Below are positions 1 to 6,399 of a stretch of DNA of 11,174 nt, one piece after another. The notes beneath the pieces were generated by a model that did no database searches, had not been told where the DNA came from, and saw only the letters and a list, made by a program, of their open reading frames with translations. The position numbers were made by a program, and so were the translations under genes. Source of the stretch: Nitrospirota bacterium (GTDB taxonomy: Bacteria > Nitrospirota > Thermodesulfovibrionia > Thermodesulfovibrionales > UBA6898); contig JAOUFP010000045.1 of NCBI GenBank assembly GCA_029858145.1, positions 1 through 11,174 of the forward strand. The letters are read 5' to 3'. Positions within the stretch are counted from its first letter, which is position 1, and every line of letters begins with the position of its first letter.

Positions 1-257
1 GGCTCAGGGTATTCATTCATGGCTCAAGCTGTTGCGGACCAAGCTACGGCATGGACATAGATGAGAACGCATCCGATGGAGACGAAACTGTCGAGAAAAA
101 CGGCCTCAAGGTCTTCATTGACAAAAATGCTTCTGAAAGCCTCAGCAGCAAGGAAATCGACTATATCAAGACCGAACAGGGCGAGGGATTTGTCATCAAC
201 AGCAATGAGCCGCCTTCAGGTTCAGCCTGCAGTTCAGGCTGCAGCTCCTGCGGATAA
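1..257 (+). CDS. IscA/HesB-like Fe-S biogenesis domain protein (C-terminal part, 5' end outside the window)
   Basis: The open frame is already running at base 3 and gives LRVFIHGSSCCGPSYGMDID before the first internal methionine (base 51), so the gene begins upstream and only its last 84 or so codons are here. The pattern fits the A-type Fe-S carrier fold: a beta strand followed by G-S-S-C-C-G-x-S-Y-G-M, a D-rich loop, a G-L-K-V-F-I-D strand, a G-x-G-F-V-I-N strand and a C-terminal Cys cluster (CSSGCSSCG). Canonical IscA proteins ligate the cluster with one Cys in the first motif and a C-terminal C-x-C. Here the first motif has two adjacent Cys and the tail has a spread C-x3-C-x2-C, so this is a divergent family member. 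The proposed role is Fe-S carrier or scaffold in the cytoplasm. It ends 12 bases before hemB, suggesting co-transcription. Domain family is fairly sure; exact function is not. Confidence 0.75.
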   Translation, partial: LRVFIHGSSCCGPSYGMDIDENASDGDETVEKNGLKVFIDKNASESLSSKEIDYIKTEQGEGFVINSNEPPSGSACSSGCSSCG

Positions 258-269
258 GAATAATCCTTC

Positions 270-1241
270 ATGTTTCCTTTTCAAAGACCGAGGAGACTGA
301 GAAAAAACGAAACTATCAGGAGAATGGTGAGGGAAACCTCGCTTTCTCCTGATGGCTTTATATACCCGCTCTTTGTAACCTACGGGAAAAACGTCCGCAA
401 AGAAATAAAATCGATGCCGGGGTGTTTCCAGGAGTCGGTCGACAACATAGTCAAACACGCGAAAGAGGTGTATTCGCTCGGCATTCCCGCCGTGATCCTC
501 TTCGGCATCCCGGAGCATAAAGACGAAATTGGCTCCGGCGCGTACGATCCCCACGGCGTTGTACAAAAAGCGATCAGGGCCATCAAAAACAAGATCCCGG
601 AACTGCAGGTTATCACTGATGTCTGCATGTGCGAATATACCAGCCACGGACATTGCGGGATCATAGAACAGGGCGCGGTCAGGAACGATCCGACCCTCGA
701 ACTGCTCGCAAAAGAAGCAGTCTCCCATGCAAAGGCCGGGGCTGACATGGTCGCCCCTTCGGACATGATGGACGGCAGAGTCGACGCGATCAGGACAGCT
801 CTCGACGCGGAAGGCTTCCCGGAGATGCCGATCATGAGCTACGCAGCAAAATACGCGTCAGCTTTTTACGGTCCCTTCAGGGATGCCGCAGAATCAACAC
901 CCCAGTTCGGGGACAGACGCTCATACCAGATGGACCCCTCAAACAGGAGAGAGGCGTTAAAGGAAGTGGCGCTGGACATCGACGAGGGCGCCGACATCGT
1001 CATGGTAAAGCCGGCGATGACATACCTTGACATCATTTCCGATATCAAGGAGAATTTTGCCCTGCCTGTTGCCGCCTATAACGTAAGCGGTGAGTATTCA
1101 GTTATCAAGGCTGCCGCCAAACTCGGCTGGATAGATGAAGAACGGGCGATGATGGAAGTGCTGACATCTATAAAGCGCGCGGGGGCCGATATCATTCTCA
1201 CCTATTTCGCAAAAGACGCTGCCAGGGTCCTCAACAGATAG
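270..1241 (+). CDS. hemB: Porphobilinogen synthase (delta-aminolevulinic acid dehydratase), zinc type
   Basis: The 323-residue product condenses two 5-aminolevulinate molecules to porphobilinogen, an early cytoplasmic step of tetrapyrrole (haem, sirohaem) synthesis. It is full length for the family. The metal-binding signature around residues 117-130 has D117, C119, C121 and C129 (DVCMCEY then GHCG), the zinc-type rather than the magnesium-only form. The two active-site lysines are K194, in SYAAKYASAFYGPFRD, and the Schiff-base K247, in VMVKPAMTYLDI. The ATG start at 270 is chosen because the resulting FPFQRPRRLRKNETIRRMVR is the usual HemB N-terminus; no good Shine-Dalgarno is visible. It lies 12 bases after the Fe-S protein gene. 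A haem-synthesis gene next to a multihaem cytochrome locus is coherent but may be coincidental, since it is separated from the signalling operon by about 310 bases. Confidence 0.97.
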   Translation: MFPFQRPRRLRKNETIRRMVRETSLSPDGFIYPLFVTYGKNVRKEIKSMPGCFQESVDNIVKHAKEVYSLGIPAVILFGIPEHKDEIGSGAYDPHGVVQKAIRAIKNKIPELQVITDVCMCEYTSHGHCGIIEQGAVRNDPTLELLAKEAVSHAKAGADMVAPSDMMDGRVDAIRTALDAEGFPEMPIMSYAAKYASAFYGPFRDAAESTPQFGDRRSYQMDPSNRREALKEVALDIDEGADIVMVKPAMTYLDIISDIKENFALPVAAYNVSGEYSVIKAAAKLGWIDEERAMMEVLTSIKRAGADIILTYFAKDAARVLNR

Positions 1242-1552
1242 CACCCAGGACAAAAACTCTCCCTTGCATCCATGTGCCTTTGCCGAAACCCGCTGTTTCT
1301 TCGCAAACACAATTCATTGCTCCGGATTCGGCAAACCGGATTTTGACCGGAAATGCCTGATTTTCCTCTGCGTCATCTGATTCTCTCCGGTAAAATCTTT
1401 TTCCCGCGAATGTCTGTTTTTTTGACCGGGTCAACTGCACTTTCCGGACAGATCTTCTCATAACAAGAGTCACTGCCCCTTAAAAACAGCCATAAGAGTG
1501 CATAAATGCTTAATAATTGTATTCTCATTGGTTTAGTAATATAATAAGAAAT
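1242..1552. other. Intergenic gap between hemB and the signalling operon
   Basis: No coding region with plausible composition is seen. The sequence turns pyrimidine-rich then AT-rich toward its end. It holds two copies of TTGACCGG (1343-1350 and 1422-1429), the second forming the perfect dyad TTGACC-G-GGTCAA at 1422-1434. It also holds a weak hairpin GAAAC/GTTTC (1285-1299) without a T-run, and a candidate promoter at its right edge. No convincing intrinsic terminator for hemB is visible. Confidence 0.6.
1517..1545 (+). promoter_or_regulatory. Candidate sigma-70 promoter for the lipoprotein-kinase-regulator operon
   Basis: A perfect TATAAT lies at 1540-1545 with TTGTAT (1517-1522, three of six matches to TTGACA) 17 bases upstream. 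Transcription would start about base 1552-1553, at or just before the first plausible ATG (1553), so the message would be leaderless or nearly so. The stretch is very AT-rich, so a chance TATAAT is possible. Confidence 0.4.
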
Positions 1553-2464
1553 ATGAAAAATATGCTTATTTTATTTTGCCTTTGTCTCTCCTTCTTCGCA
1601 GGTTGCACCAGTAAAGAGCCGGTTCCTCCCCCTCCTGAAAAAAAGTCTGACAGCAGGGTGCTCGTCATCGGGCTCATTCCAGAGCAGAATATATTCAAGC
1701 AGATGGAGCGGTACAAACCCGTCGCGGAATACATCCACAAAAAGACCGGATACAAGATCGAACTCGTCGTTCTCCCCCGCTACGGAAACATCATCGACAA
1801 TTTCGTCTCGAAGAACATGGACGGCGCATTCTTCGGCAGCTTCACCTACACCCTGGCCCACGCGAAACTCGGCGTCGAGGTGCTCGCGAGACCAGAGAAC
1901 CTCGAAGGCATCTCCTCATACCACGGACTCATTTTTGTCCGGAAGGACAGCGGCATCAGGACCGCAAAGGACATGAAGAGAAAGAGGTTCGCCTTTGTGG
2001 ACAAGGCGACAACCGCCGGCTATCTCCTTCCTCTCGAGTATTTCCACGAAAACGATATCAGTGATTACAGGACCTATTTCCAGGAGACTTATTTTACAGG
2101 CACCCATGAGGACGCTATCCACGATGTGCTCGAAGGAAAGGCTGATATCGGCGCGGCAAAAAACACGGTTTTCGACAAACTCGCAAATGCCGACAGCAGA
2201 ATAAACAAATACCTTCTTGTATTGAAAAAATCGCCTGAGGTGCCGGAAAACAGCCTCGCCCTGAGAAAAGACATCGATGAGTCTGTCAGAAAGAAGCTCC
2301 AGGATGTCCTCCTGGACATGCATAATGATCCGGAAGGAATGGATGTCCTGAAACAGTTCGGCGCGAGACGTTTCATCGAAACCACCAACGACGACTTTGA
2401 GCCCGTTGTCAGGTACTGCGAACATATCCATCTCGATCTTTCAACGTATGATTATATGAACTGA
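1553..2464 (+). CDS. PhnD-like periplasmic substrate-binding lipoprotein, likely sensory partner of the adjacent kinase
   Basis: The 303-residue product starts MKNMLILFCLCLSFFAGC, a short lipoprotein signal with a lipobox (FAGC) and lipidation at C18. A P-rich linker (VPPPPEK, about 24-30) follows, then a type-2 periplasmic binding fold of the phosphate/phosphite/phosphonate-binding (PhnD-like) class. Signatures are VLVIGLIPEQN, the YKPVAEYIHKKTGYKIELVV region, MDGAFFGSFTYTLAHAK near 89-105, YHGLIFVRKDSGI near 123-135 and a late GKADIGAAKNTVFDK. The frame extends upstream to a TTG at 1517, but ATG 1553 gives the proper signal peptide and is preferred; a second ATG at 1562 is possible. There is no ABC permease or ATPase beside it. 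Instead its stop codon directly abuts the histidine kinase start, so it probably presents a small anion or other ligand to that kinase. The ligand cannot be read from sequence. Confidence 0.85.
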   Translation: MKNMLILFCLCLSFFAGCTSKEPVPPPPEKKSDSRVLVIGLIPEQNIFKQMERYKPVAEYIHKKTGYKIELVVLPRYGNIIDNFVSKNMDGAFFGSFTYTLAHAKLGVEVLARPENLEGISSYHGLIFVRKDSGIRTAKDMKRKRFAFVDKATTAGYLLPLEYFHENDISDYRTYFQETYFTGTHEDAIHDVLEGKADIGAAKNTVFDKLANADSRINKYLLVLKKSPEVPENSLALRKDIDESVRKKLQDVLLDMHNDPEGMDVLKQFGARRFIETTNDDFEPVVRYCEHIHLDLSTYDYMN

Positions 2465-3910
2465 ATGAAAAGAATCATTATCATCAGCATAACCGTCTTT
2501 TCCCTCATTTTCATCATCAGTATCGGCTATATCATCACTTCAATAGAAAAATCGACCTCAACGCTCGACAAGCTCATCGTTCTCCACCAGGTCGAGATAC
2601 TGCGCGAGCACCTGCTCATACAGATCAAGAGGGTACAGGCAGACCTCAACCTGAAAAATACCCGGTATGCCCGCAGCGTCGATACCGTTGTCAGCGACGT
2701 GGCAAATCTCCAGAACGTAGCCGACACCTGTTTCGACTGTCATCACGATGAAGAGGTAACGCAGAAGCTCAAAGGCATAAGCAGTCAAATAGAGGAGTAC
2801 AAGAACGCCCTGAGCAGGGTATTTACGATCAGGGCGAATGTCGCAAGACTGGACAGAGAAGAGGACATCGCCTTCGGCATCGGAGCTGAACTGATAAAAC
2901 AGGTCGATGAGATGATCGCCCTCACGACGAGCAAGCTTGAGAAGCGGACGCAGGCGACCCTCGAAAAAATAACCGAGGCAAAGGCGATCCTTTACTTTTT
3001 TCTTGCCTTCGGGCCCCTGCTCACCATAGTACTATCCTATTATCTGATCAGTTCCTTCACCAAGCCGATCAAAAAATTGATGCATGCCACGACACGGCTG
3101 AGGGAAGGAGACCTGGACCACCGGATAGAGGGGCTGAAGGATGAATTCGGCGAGGTCGCCCGGTCTTTCAACGAGATGTCGGGAGCGCTGAAAGAACATT
3201 TCACCAAGATCCAGAGGGTTGAACAGGGCATCGTGCTCGGGGAGCTGGCCGCGGGACTGGCACACGAGATCAAAAACCCGCTCACCGGGGTGAAGGGCGC
3301 AATCGAGCTGATTTCCCAGGAGGCATCGATCGCACAGGAAGACAGGGAGATGCTCCTGAAGGCGATAGAGGACGTAATGCGTATCGAAGCACTGATGAAA
3401 GACCTCATGAATTTCGCCAAGCCGCCCAAACCGCAGTACACAACCGCGGACATCAACAGCATCCTGAGGGCGACTGTCAGCTTTGCGCTGAAACACCCCT
3501 CCTTCTCGCCCGGAAACGGAAAGACGATCACCCTGGTAAATCACCTCGATGAAAACCTTCCGAAGACAAAGGCCGACCCGCAGCAGCTGCGGCAGATATT
3601 CCTGAACCTCCTGCTCAATGCTGCAGAGGAGATGCCCGGGGGAGGCACGCTTAGGCTTGAGACTTCCTATGACGCGCCTTCACGTCAAATACAGATCAGG
3701 ATTTCCGATACCGGAAAAGGCATCCCGGAGAATTTCATGGACAAGATCTTTCAGCCGTTTTTCACAACCAAGGCAAAAGGCACAGGGCTCGGCCTCGCGA
3801 TAATCAGACGGCTTATCGAACAGCACGAAGGCGAGATAAGCGTCGCGAACAATGTATCCGGCGGTGCTGCCTTTACGATCAGGCTGCCGGCGAACGGACA
3901 CGCGGAATGA
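2465..3910 (+). CDS. Membrane sensor histidine kinase with a periplasmic c-haem motif (CxxCH)
   Basis: The 481-residue product has an N-terminal membrane segment (about 4-26), a mostly helical periplasmic domain (about 27-174), a second membrane segment (about 175-197), HAMP (about 198-250), HisKA with the phospho-acceptor H267 in LAAGLAHEIKNPLTG, and an HATPase_c domain. The ATPase domain shows an N-box N385 (NLLLNAAEE), G1 D415-T-G-K-G, an F-box PFFTTK near 431-436 and G2 GTGLGLA at 439-445. The periplasmic domain contains CFDCHH at 89-94, a textbook c-haem attachment site (CxxCH), followed by a conserved-looking helix EEYKNALSRVFTIRANVARL. This is compatible with redox, oxygen or NO sensing by a covalently bound haem. 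The gene starts on the base after the upstream stop and ends in an ATGA overlap with the response regulator, so the three products should be translationally coupled. Kinase identity is near certain; haem attachment is inferred. Confidence 0.95.
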   Translation: MKRIIIISITVFSLIFIISIGYIITSIEKSTSTLDKLIVLHQVEILREHLLIQIKRVQADLNLKNTRYARSVDTVVSDVANLQNVADTCFDCHHDEEVTQKLKGISSQIEEYKNALSRVFTIRANVARLDREEDIAFGIGAELIKQVDEMIALTTSKLEKRTQATLEKITEAKAILYFFLAFGPLLTIVLSYYLISSFTKPIKKLMHATTRLREGDLDHRIEGLKDEFGEVARSFNEMSGALKEHFTKIQRVEQGIVLGELAAGLAHEIKNPLTGVKGAIELISQEASIAQEDREMLLKAIEDVMRIEALMKDLMNFAKPPKPQYTTADINSILRATVSFALKHPSFSPGNGKTITLVNHLDENLPKTKADPQQLRQIFLNLLLNAAEEMPGGGTLRLETSYDAPSRQIQIRISDTGKGIPENFMDKIFQPFFTTKAKGTGLGLAIIRRLIEQHEGEISVANNVSGGAAFTIRLPANGHAE

Positions 3911-5304
3911 AAACCAGAGAGAAAAAGAAAAAGGTCTTTCTCGTCGATGATGACGAGCTTATCATCATGACGCTTTCGCGGCAGCTCATGAAAGAGGGGT
4001 ACGAGATTCTGAGTCAGACCACGACAGAGAAGCTCATGGAAAATCTGAAGTCCGGATTCCCTGATGTCATACTGCTCGACATCAATCTTCCCGACCGCAA
4101 CGGGATAGACATCCTCCGCGATATCCGGGACAGCGGCCTTCCCGCGAAGGTCATCATGCTGACCGCCGACGATACCGCTGAGACCGCGGTGCGGGCCATG
4201 AAACTCGGCGCGGCCGATTACCTGACAAAACCGTTCAACATCGACGAGGTCAAGATCGTGCTCGCGAATGTCATCGGGAACAAACAGCTCGAACAGGAAA
4301 TCGACTATCTGAGGAAGATCAGCTCCAAATACCTGGAGACTGAATTCATAGGCAATTCGGAACCGCTGCAGGAGATCAAGCTGAAAATAGCTAAGATGGC
4401 CGATGCCCACGTCTCAAGCGTACTCATTACCGGAGAGAGCGGGACAGGCAAAGAGGTCGTGGCCAAGCATATCCATAACCTTATGTTCGGCGGGGGCGGC
4501 CCGGTTCGCGAACCCTTCGTCGGGGTAAACTGCGCGGCCCTGCCCCATCAACTCCTCGAAAGCGAGCTCTTCGGCCATGAAAAGGGCGCCTTCACCGATG
4601 CAAAGACAGAGAAGAAGGGATTGTTCGAACTCGCTCACGGCGGGACGATACTCCTCGATGAGATAGGAGAGATGGAACAGCATCTTCAGACAGCGCTGCT
4701 GCGGGTCCTCGAAGAACGCACGGTACGCCGGATCGGGGGAAAGGACGACATCCCGATCGATGTTACCGTAATCGCCACCACCAACAGGAACCTCGACGAA
4801 GCGGTTGGGAAAGGGCAGTTCAGAACGGATTTGTTCTACCGGCTGAGCACGTTTTATATTCATATCCCGCCTCTCAGGGAGAGGAAGGAGGATATCATCC
4901 CCCTTGCCCGCTATTTCCTTTCCCTGTTCGTCAACCGCTACAATAAGAGAATCATCAAGGGGTTTGCCGCAGAGACTGAAAAGGTCCTGGAGTCCTATGC
5001 ATGGCCCGGCAATGTCCGCGAATTGAGAAACCTTATAGAAAGACTGGTTGTCCTTGAAAACGTGGAGGAGGTTCTGCCCTCTCACCTGCCTGACTGGATG
5101 GGCAAAAACAGCGACAAAGCGAAAAAGACCGAAGCAGGCCGGTTTATCCTCCCGGACAAGGGCATCTCCCTTGAGGAACTCGAAAAAGACCTCATCATTC
5201 AGGCGCTCGAGAAGTCGAACAACAATAAGACCAACGCTGCAAAACTATTGGAAATGAGTTACGACTCTTTCCGGTACCAGATGAAGAAATTCAATCTGGA
5301 TTAG
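3907..5304 (+). CDS. NtrC-family sigma-54-dependent response regulator with variant GAFTDA loop
   Basis: The 465-residue product has three domains in order. The receiver spans about 9-125, with an acidic pocket D14-D16, phospho-acceptor D58 (VILLDINLPD), T86 and K108. The AAA+ sigma-54 activation domain spans about 147-385, with Walker A GESGTGKE at 176-183, Walker B ILLDEIGE with D251/E252, and the arginine-rich LFYRLSTF and PPLRER segments. A Fis-type helix-turn-helix at about 437-463 contains NNNKTNAAKLLEMS. The sigma-54-contact loop, nearly always GAFTGA, reads GAFTDA at 227-232 (the D codon is bases 4597-4599). The ATG overlaps the kinase stop by four bases. It is the expected output of the haem kinase. 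The outward-facing sigma-54 promoters just downstream (6013-6027 and 6370-6385) are its most likely local targets. Confidence 0.96.
   Translation: MKTREKKKKVFLVDDDELIIMTLSRQLMKEGYEILSQTTTEKLMENLKSGFPDVILLDINLPDRNGIDILRDIRDSGLPAKVIMLTADDTAETAVRAMKLGAADYLTKPFNIDEVKIVLANVIGNKQLEQEIDYLRKISSKYLETEFIGNSEPLQEIKLKIAKMADAHVSSVLITGESGTGKEVVAKHIHNLMFGGGGPVREPFVGVNCAALPHQLLESELFGHEKGAFTDAKTEKKGLFELAHGGTILLDEIGEMEQHLQTALLRVLEERTVRRIGGKDDIPIDVTVIATTNRNLDEAVGKGQFRTDLFYRLSTFYIHIPPLRERKEDIIPLARYFLSLFVNRYNKRIIKGFAAETEKVLESYAWPGNVRELRNLIERLVVLENVEEVLPSHLPDWMGKNSDKAKKTEAGRFILPDKGISLEELEKDLIIQALEKSNNNKTNAAKLLEMSYDSFRYQMKKFNLD
4585..4602 (+). other. Codons of the variant sigma-54-interaction loop (GAFTDA)
   Basis: These six codons encode residues 227-232 of the response regulator. 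The fifth position is Asp rather than the usual Gly. Established work on the NO-responsive activator NorR showed that substitution of this Gly, including to Asp, can bypass normal repression of the ATPase. The effect here is not known. Confidence 0.9.
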
Positions 5305-5332
5305 CAAGCCAGGGGGCGTACAGCCGTACTTC

Positions 5333-6001
5333 TCAGGCAAAAACAATCCCGGCGCTGTAAGTGCCATTTTCGTTCTTCCTGCTCCAGGCAACAGCGCCTT
5401 TGTTCTCTTCGATTCCAAAAGTGAACCTCAGCTGATTGCCGGCAGCAACAGGAGATGCGGTCACCATCAGCATCCCGGATTCGCTGATATTGATGACGTC
5501 GCCGTTTTCCCTTATATCTTCTCCGCCGGAAACGTTCACCGCATAGATAATCCTGCGGCTGATCGGCGTTCGCTCACTCATCCTTCTCTCCCGTGGTTTT
5601 TGCACCCCGTTCTCCCCGTATGCCTTAAAGCGGGACTCCTCAAACCCGAGTGCCTTGCAGGTCATGCTCCTGACCTCTGACGGCAGAAAGGGCTTCCTCA
5701 TCAGGAGACATGCATCGCCTTCAAGTTCCCGCATCGTCCCGCCGCTGATGTAACTTCCCGACATCGCGATGACCTTCATCCCCTGCGCCACGCCCTTCAG
5801 CGTCTTTATCTCTTCAACGGCATCCTCTTCTGACAATTTCAGATCGAGAAAGCAGAGGTCGCAGAAATTGCTCTTCATATAGGCGAGCGCCTTTTCGAAC
5901 GATGCGAAAGGAGCGATAACTATATCGTCGCTCTGGAGTGTCCTGGAGAGCAGAGCACGAATAAACGGCTGTTTGTCGATAATAAGGATCCTCTTCATCA
6001 T
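5333..6001 (-). CDS. Receiver-PilZ protein, predicted c-di-GMP effector
   Basis: The 222-residue product has a CheY-like receiver (about 3-118) joined to a C-terminal PilZ domain (about 137-222). The receiver has phospho-acceptor D53 (CFLDLKLS), S81 in place of the common Thr, and K103 in MRKPF. The acidic pocket has only D9, because the neighbouring position is K10 (IIDKQ), so Mg-dependent phosphorylation may be altered. The PilZ part has both c-di-GMP-binding motifs: RxxxR as R140-x3-R144 and NxSxxG as N171-I-S-E-S-G176. It also has a closing strand typical of PilZ (TYSAGIVFA). It is transcribed toward, and converges with, the sigma-54 regulator gene 28 bases away, with no clear intrinsic terminator between. 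Its start (ATG 6001, second ATG 5998) coincides with the predicted start site of a sigma-54 promoter. It likely links phosphorelay and c-di-GMP signalling; the output partner is unknown. Confidence 0.9.
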   Translation of the reverse strand: MMKRILIIDKQPFIRALLSRTLQSDDIVIAPFASFEKALAYMKSNFCDLCFLDLKLSEEDAVEEIKTLKGVAQGMKVIAMSGSYISGGTMRELEGDACLLMRKPFLPSEVRSMTCKALGFEESRFKAYGENGVQKPRERRMSERTPISRRIIYAVNVSGGEDIRENGDVINISESGMLMVTASPVAAGNQLRFTFGIEENKGAVAWSRKNENGTYSAGIVFA

Positions 6002-6011
6002 TTAACAAAAA

Positions 6012-6027
6012 AGCAATTCATATGCCA
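6012..6027 (-). promoter_or_regulatory. Near-consensus sigma-54 promoter for the receiver-PilZ gene
   Basis: Read on the minus strand, the sequence is TGGCATATGAATTGCT, matching TGGCAY-N5-TTGCW with exact GG-N10-GC spacing (GG at 6026-6025, GC at 6014-6013). Placing C at -12 puts +1 at base 6001, the A of the start codon, implying a leaderless message or a slightly shifted start site. No Shine-Dalgarno is seen upstream of this ATG. The match is sequence-based only. Confidence 0.7.
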
Positions 6028-6369
6028 TCCTCTGCCTGCTCAGCCAAAAAACTCTGACTTCCCGAATACTTGCGGCCTTTGCGCGCTTTCCCTGTCCTGA
6101 TCCAACGGCAAAGATCGTCAAATTCCGAAGGCAACTGGCCATTTAACCGAAGAAGGCAGGGGATGTGCGAAGAACAGGTTCATTCATTCAAAAGAGCTGA
6201 AAGTTTCCCTCAAAAGAGGTTGCTGTCCGGACCTTTACCTTGCGCATACTCTGACGGGTTAGCCACCTCACCGATGGCGTTGGTGATTTCACCAGATACT
6301 CAGCGGAGAAAAATTCACCACTCAATCATAACCTGTTGTTTTTGCGTGCTTTTTCATTGTTTTCGCTGC
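6028..6369. promoter_or_regulatory. Divergent control region between two sigma-54 promoters
   Basis: About 340 bases separate the two outward-facing promoters. A 110-codon open extension of the downstream propeller gene runs through part of it but looks noncoding (Cys/Trp-rich, no domain). Recognisable dyads are CCTC-AAAA-GAGG (6208-6219), GTCCGGAC (6225-6232) and TGGTGA-TT-TCACCA (6281-6294). TCACC recurs at 6268-6272 and 6316-6320 (TTCACCA). The stretch just before the plus-strand promoter is T-rich. These are candidate activator sites; none is proven. Confidence 0.5.
6281..6294. promoter_or_regulatory. Candidate enhancer (upstream activator) palindrome TGGTGA-N2-TCACCA
   Basis: This is a perfect 6-bp inverted repeat with a two-base centre. 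The centre lies about 107 bases upstream of the predicted +1 (6396) of the plus-strand sigma-54 promoter, within the range usual for bEBP enhancers. A half-site TCACC lies 13 bases to the left (6268-6272) and TTCACCA 20 bases to the right (6314-6320). Binding by the neighbouring NtrC-type regulator is inference. Confidence 0.45.
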
Positions 6370-6385
6370 TGGCATTCTTGTTGCT
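6370..6385 (+). promoter_or_regulatory. Near-consensus sigma-54 promoter for the beta-propeller/cytochrome genes
   Basis: TGGCATTCTTGTTGCT matches TGGCAY-N5-TTGCW with exact GG-N10-GC spacing (GG 6371-6372, GC 6383-6384). The predicted +1 is about 6396, only four bases before the ATG at 6400. That would leave the GAGG at 6391-6394 outside the message, an unresolved conflict described in the findings. Confidence 0.7.
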
Positions 6386-6399
6386 CTATAGAGGTTGCC

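Noticed and set aside
234..835. Minus-strand ORFs inside hemB
   Set aside because: Shadows of a fully conserved enzyme gene.
1285..1299. Hairpin GAAAC/GTTTC as a terminator of hemB
   Set aside because: The stem is only 5 bp and no T-run follows.
1517..1552. TTG start at 1517 for the PhnD-like lipoprotein
   Set aside because: It adds 12 residues before the lipoprotein signal and overlaps the candidate promoter; ATG 1553 gives a normal lipoprotein N-terminus.
3032..3544. Minus-strand ORFs inside the kinase and regulator genes (also 3751-4410 and 4414-5085)
   Set aside because: The plus-strand frames have complete catalytic motifs; the antisense frames show no recognisable domain or ribosome site.
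5305..5332. Bidirectional terminator between the regulator and PilZ genes
   Set aside because: Only short GTAC repeats are present; no stable stem with a T-run on either strand.
6070..6399. N-terminal extension of the propeller protein to ATG 6070
   Set aside because: It would place 110 residues of Cys/Trp-rich, domain-free sequence before an obvious signal peptide and would run across the sigma-54 promoter and palindrome. The ATG at 6400 has a good signal sequence.
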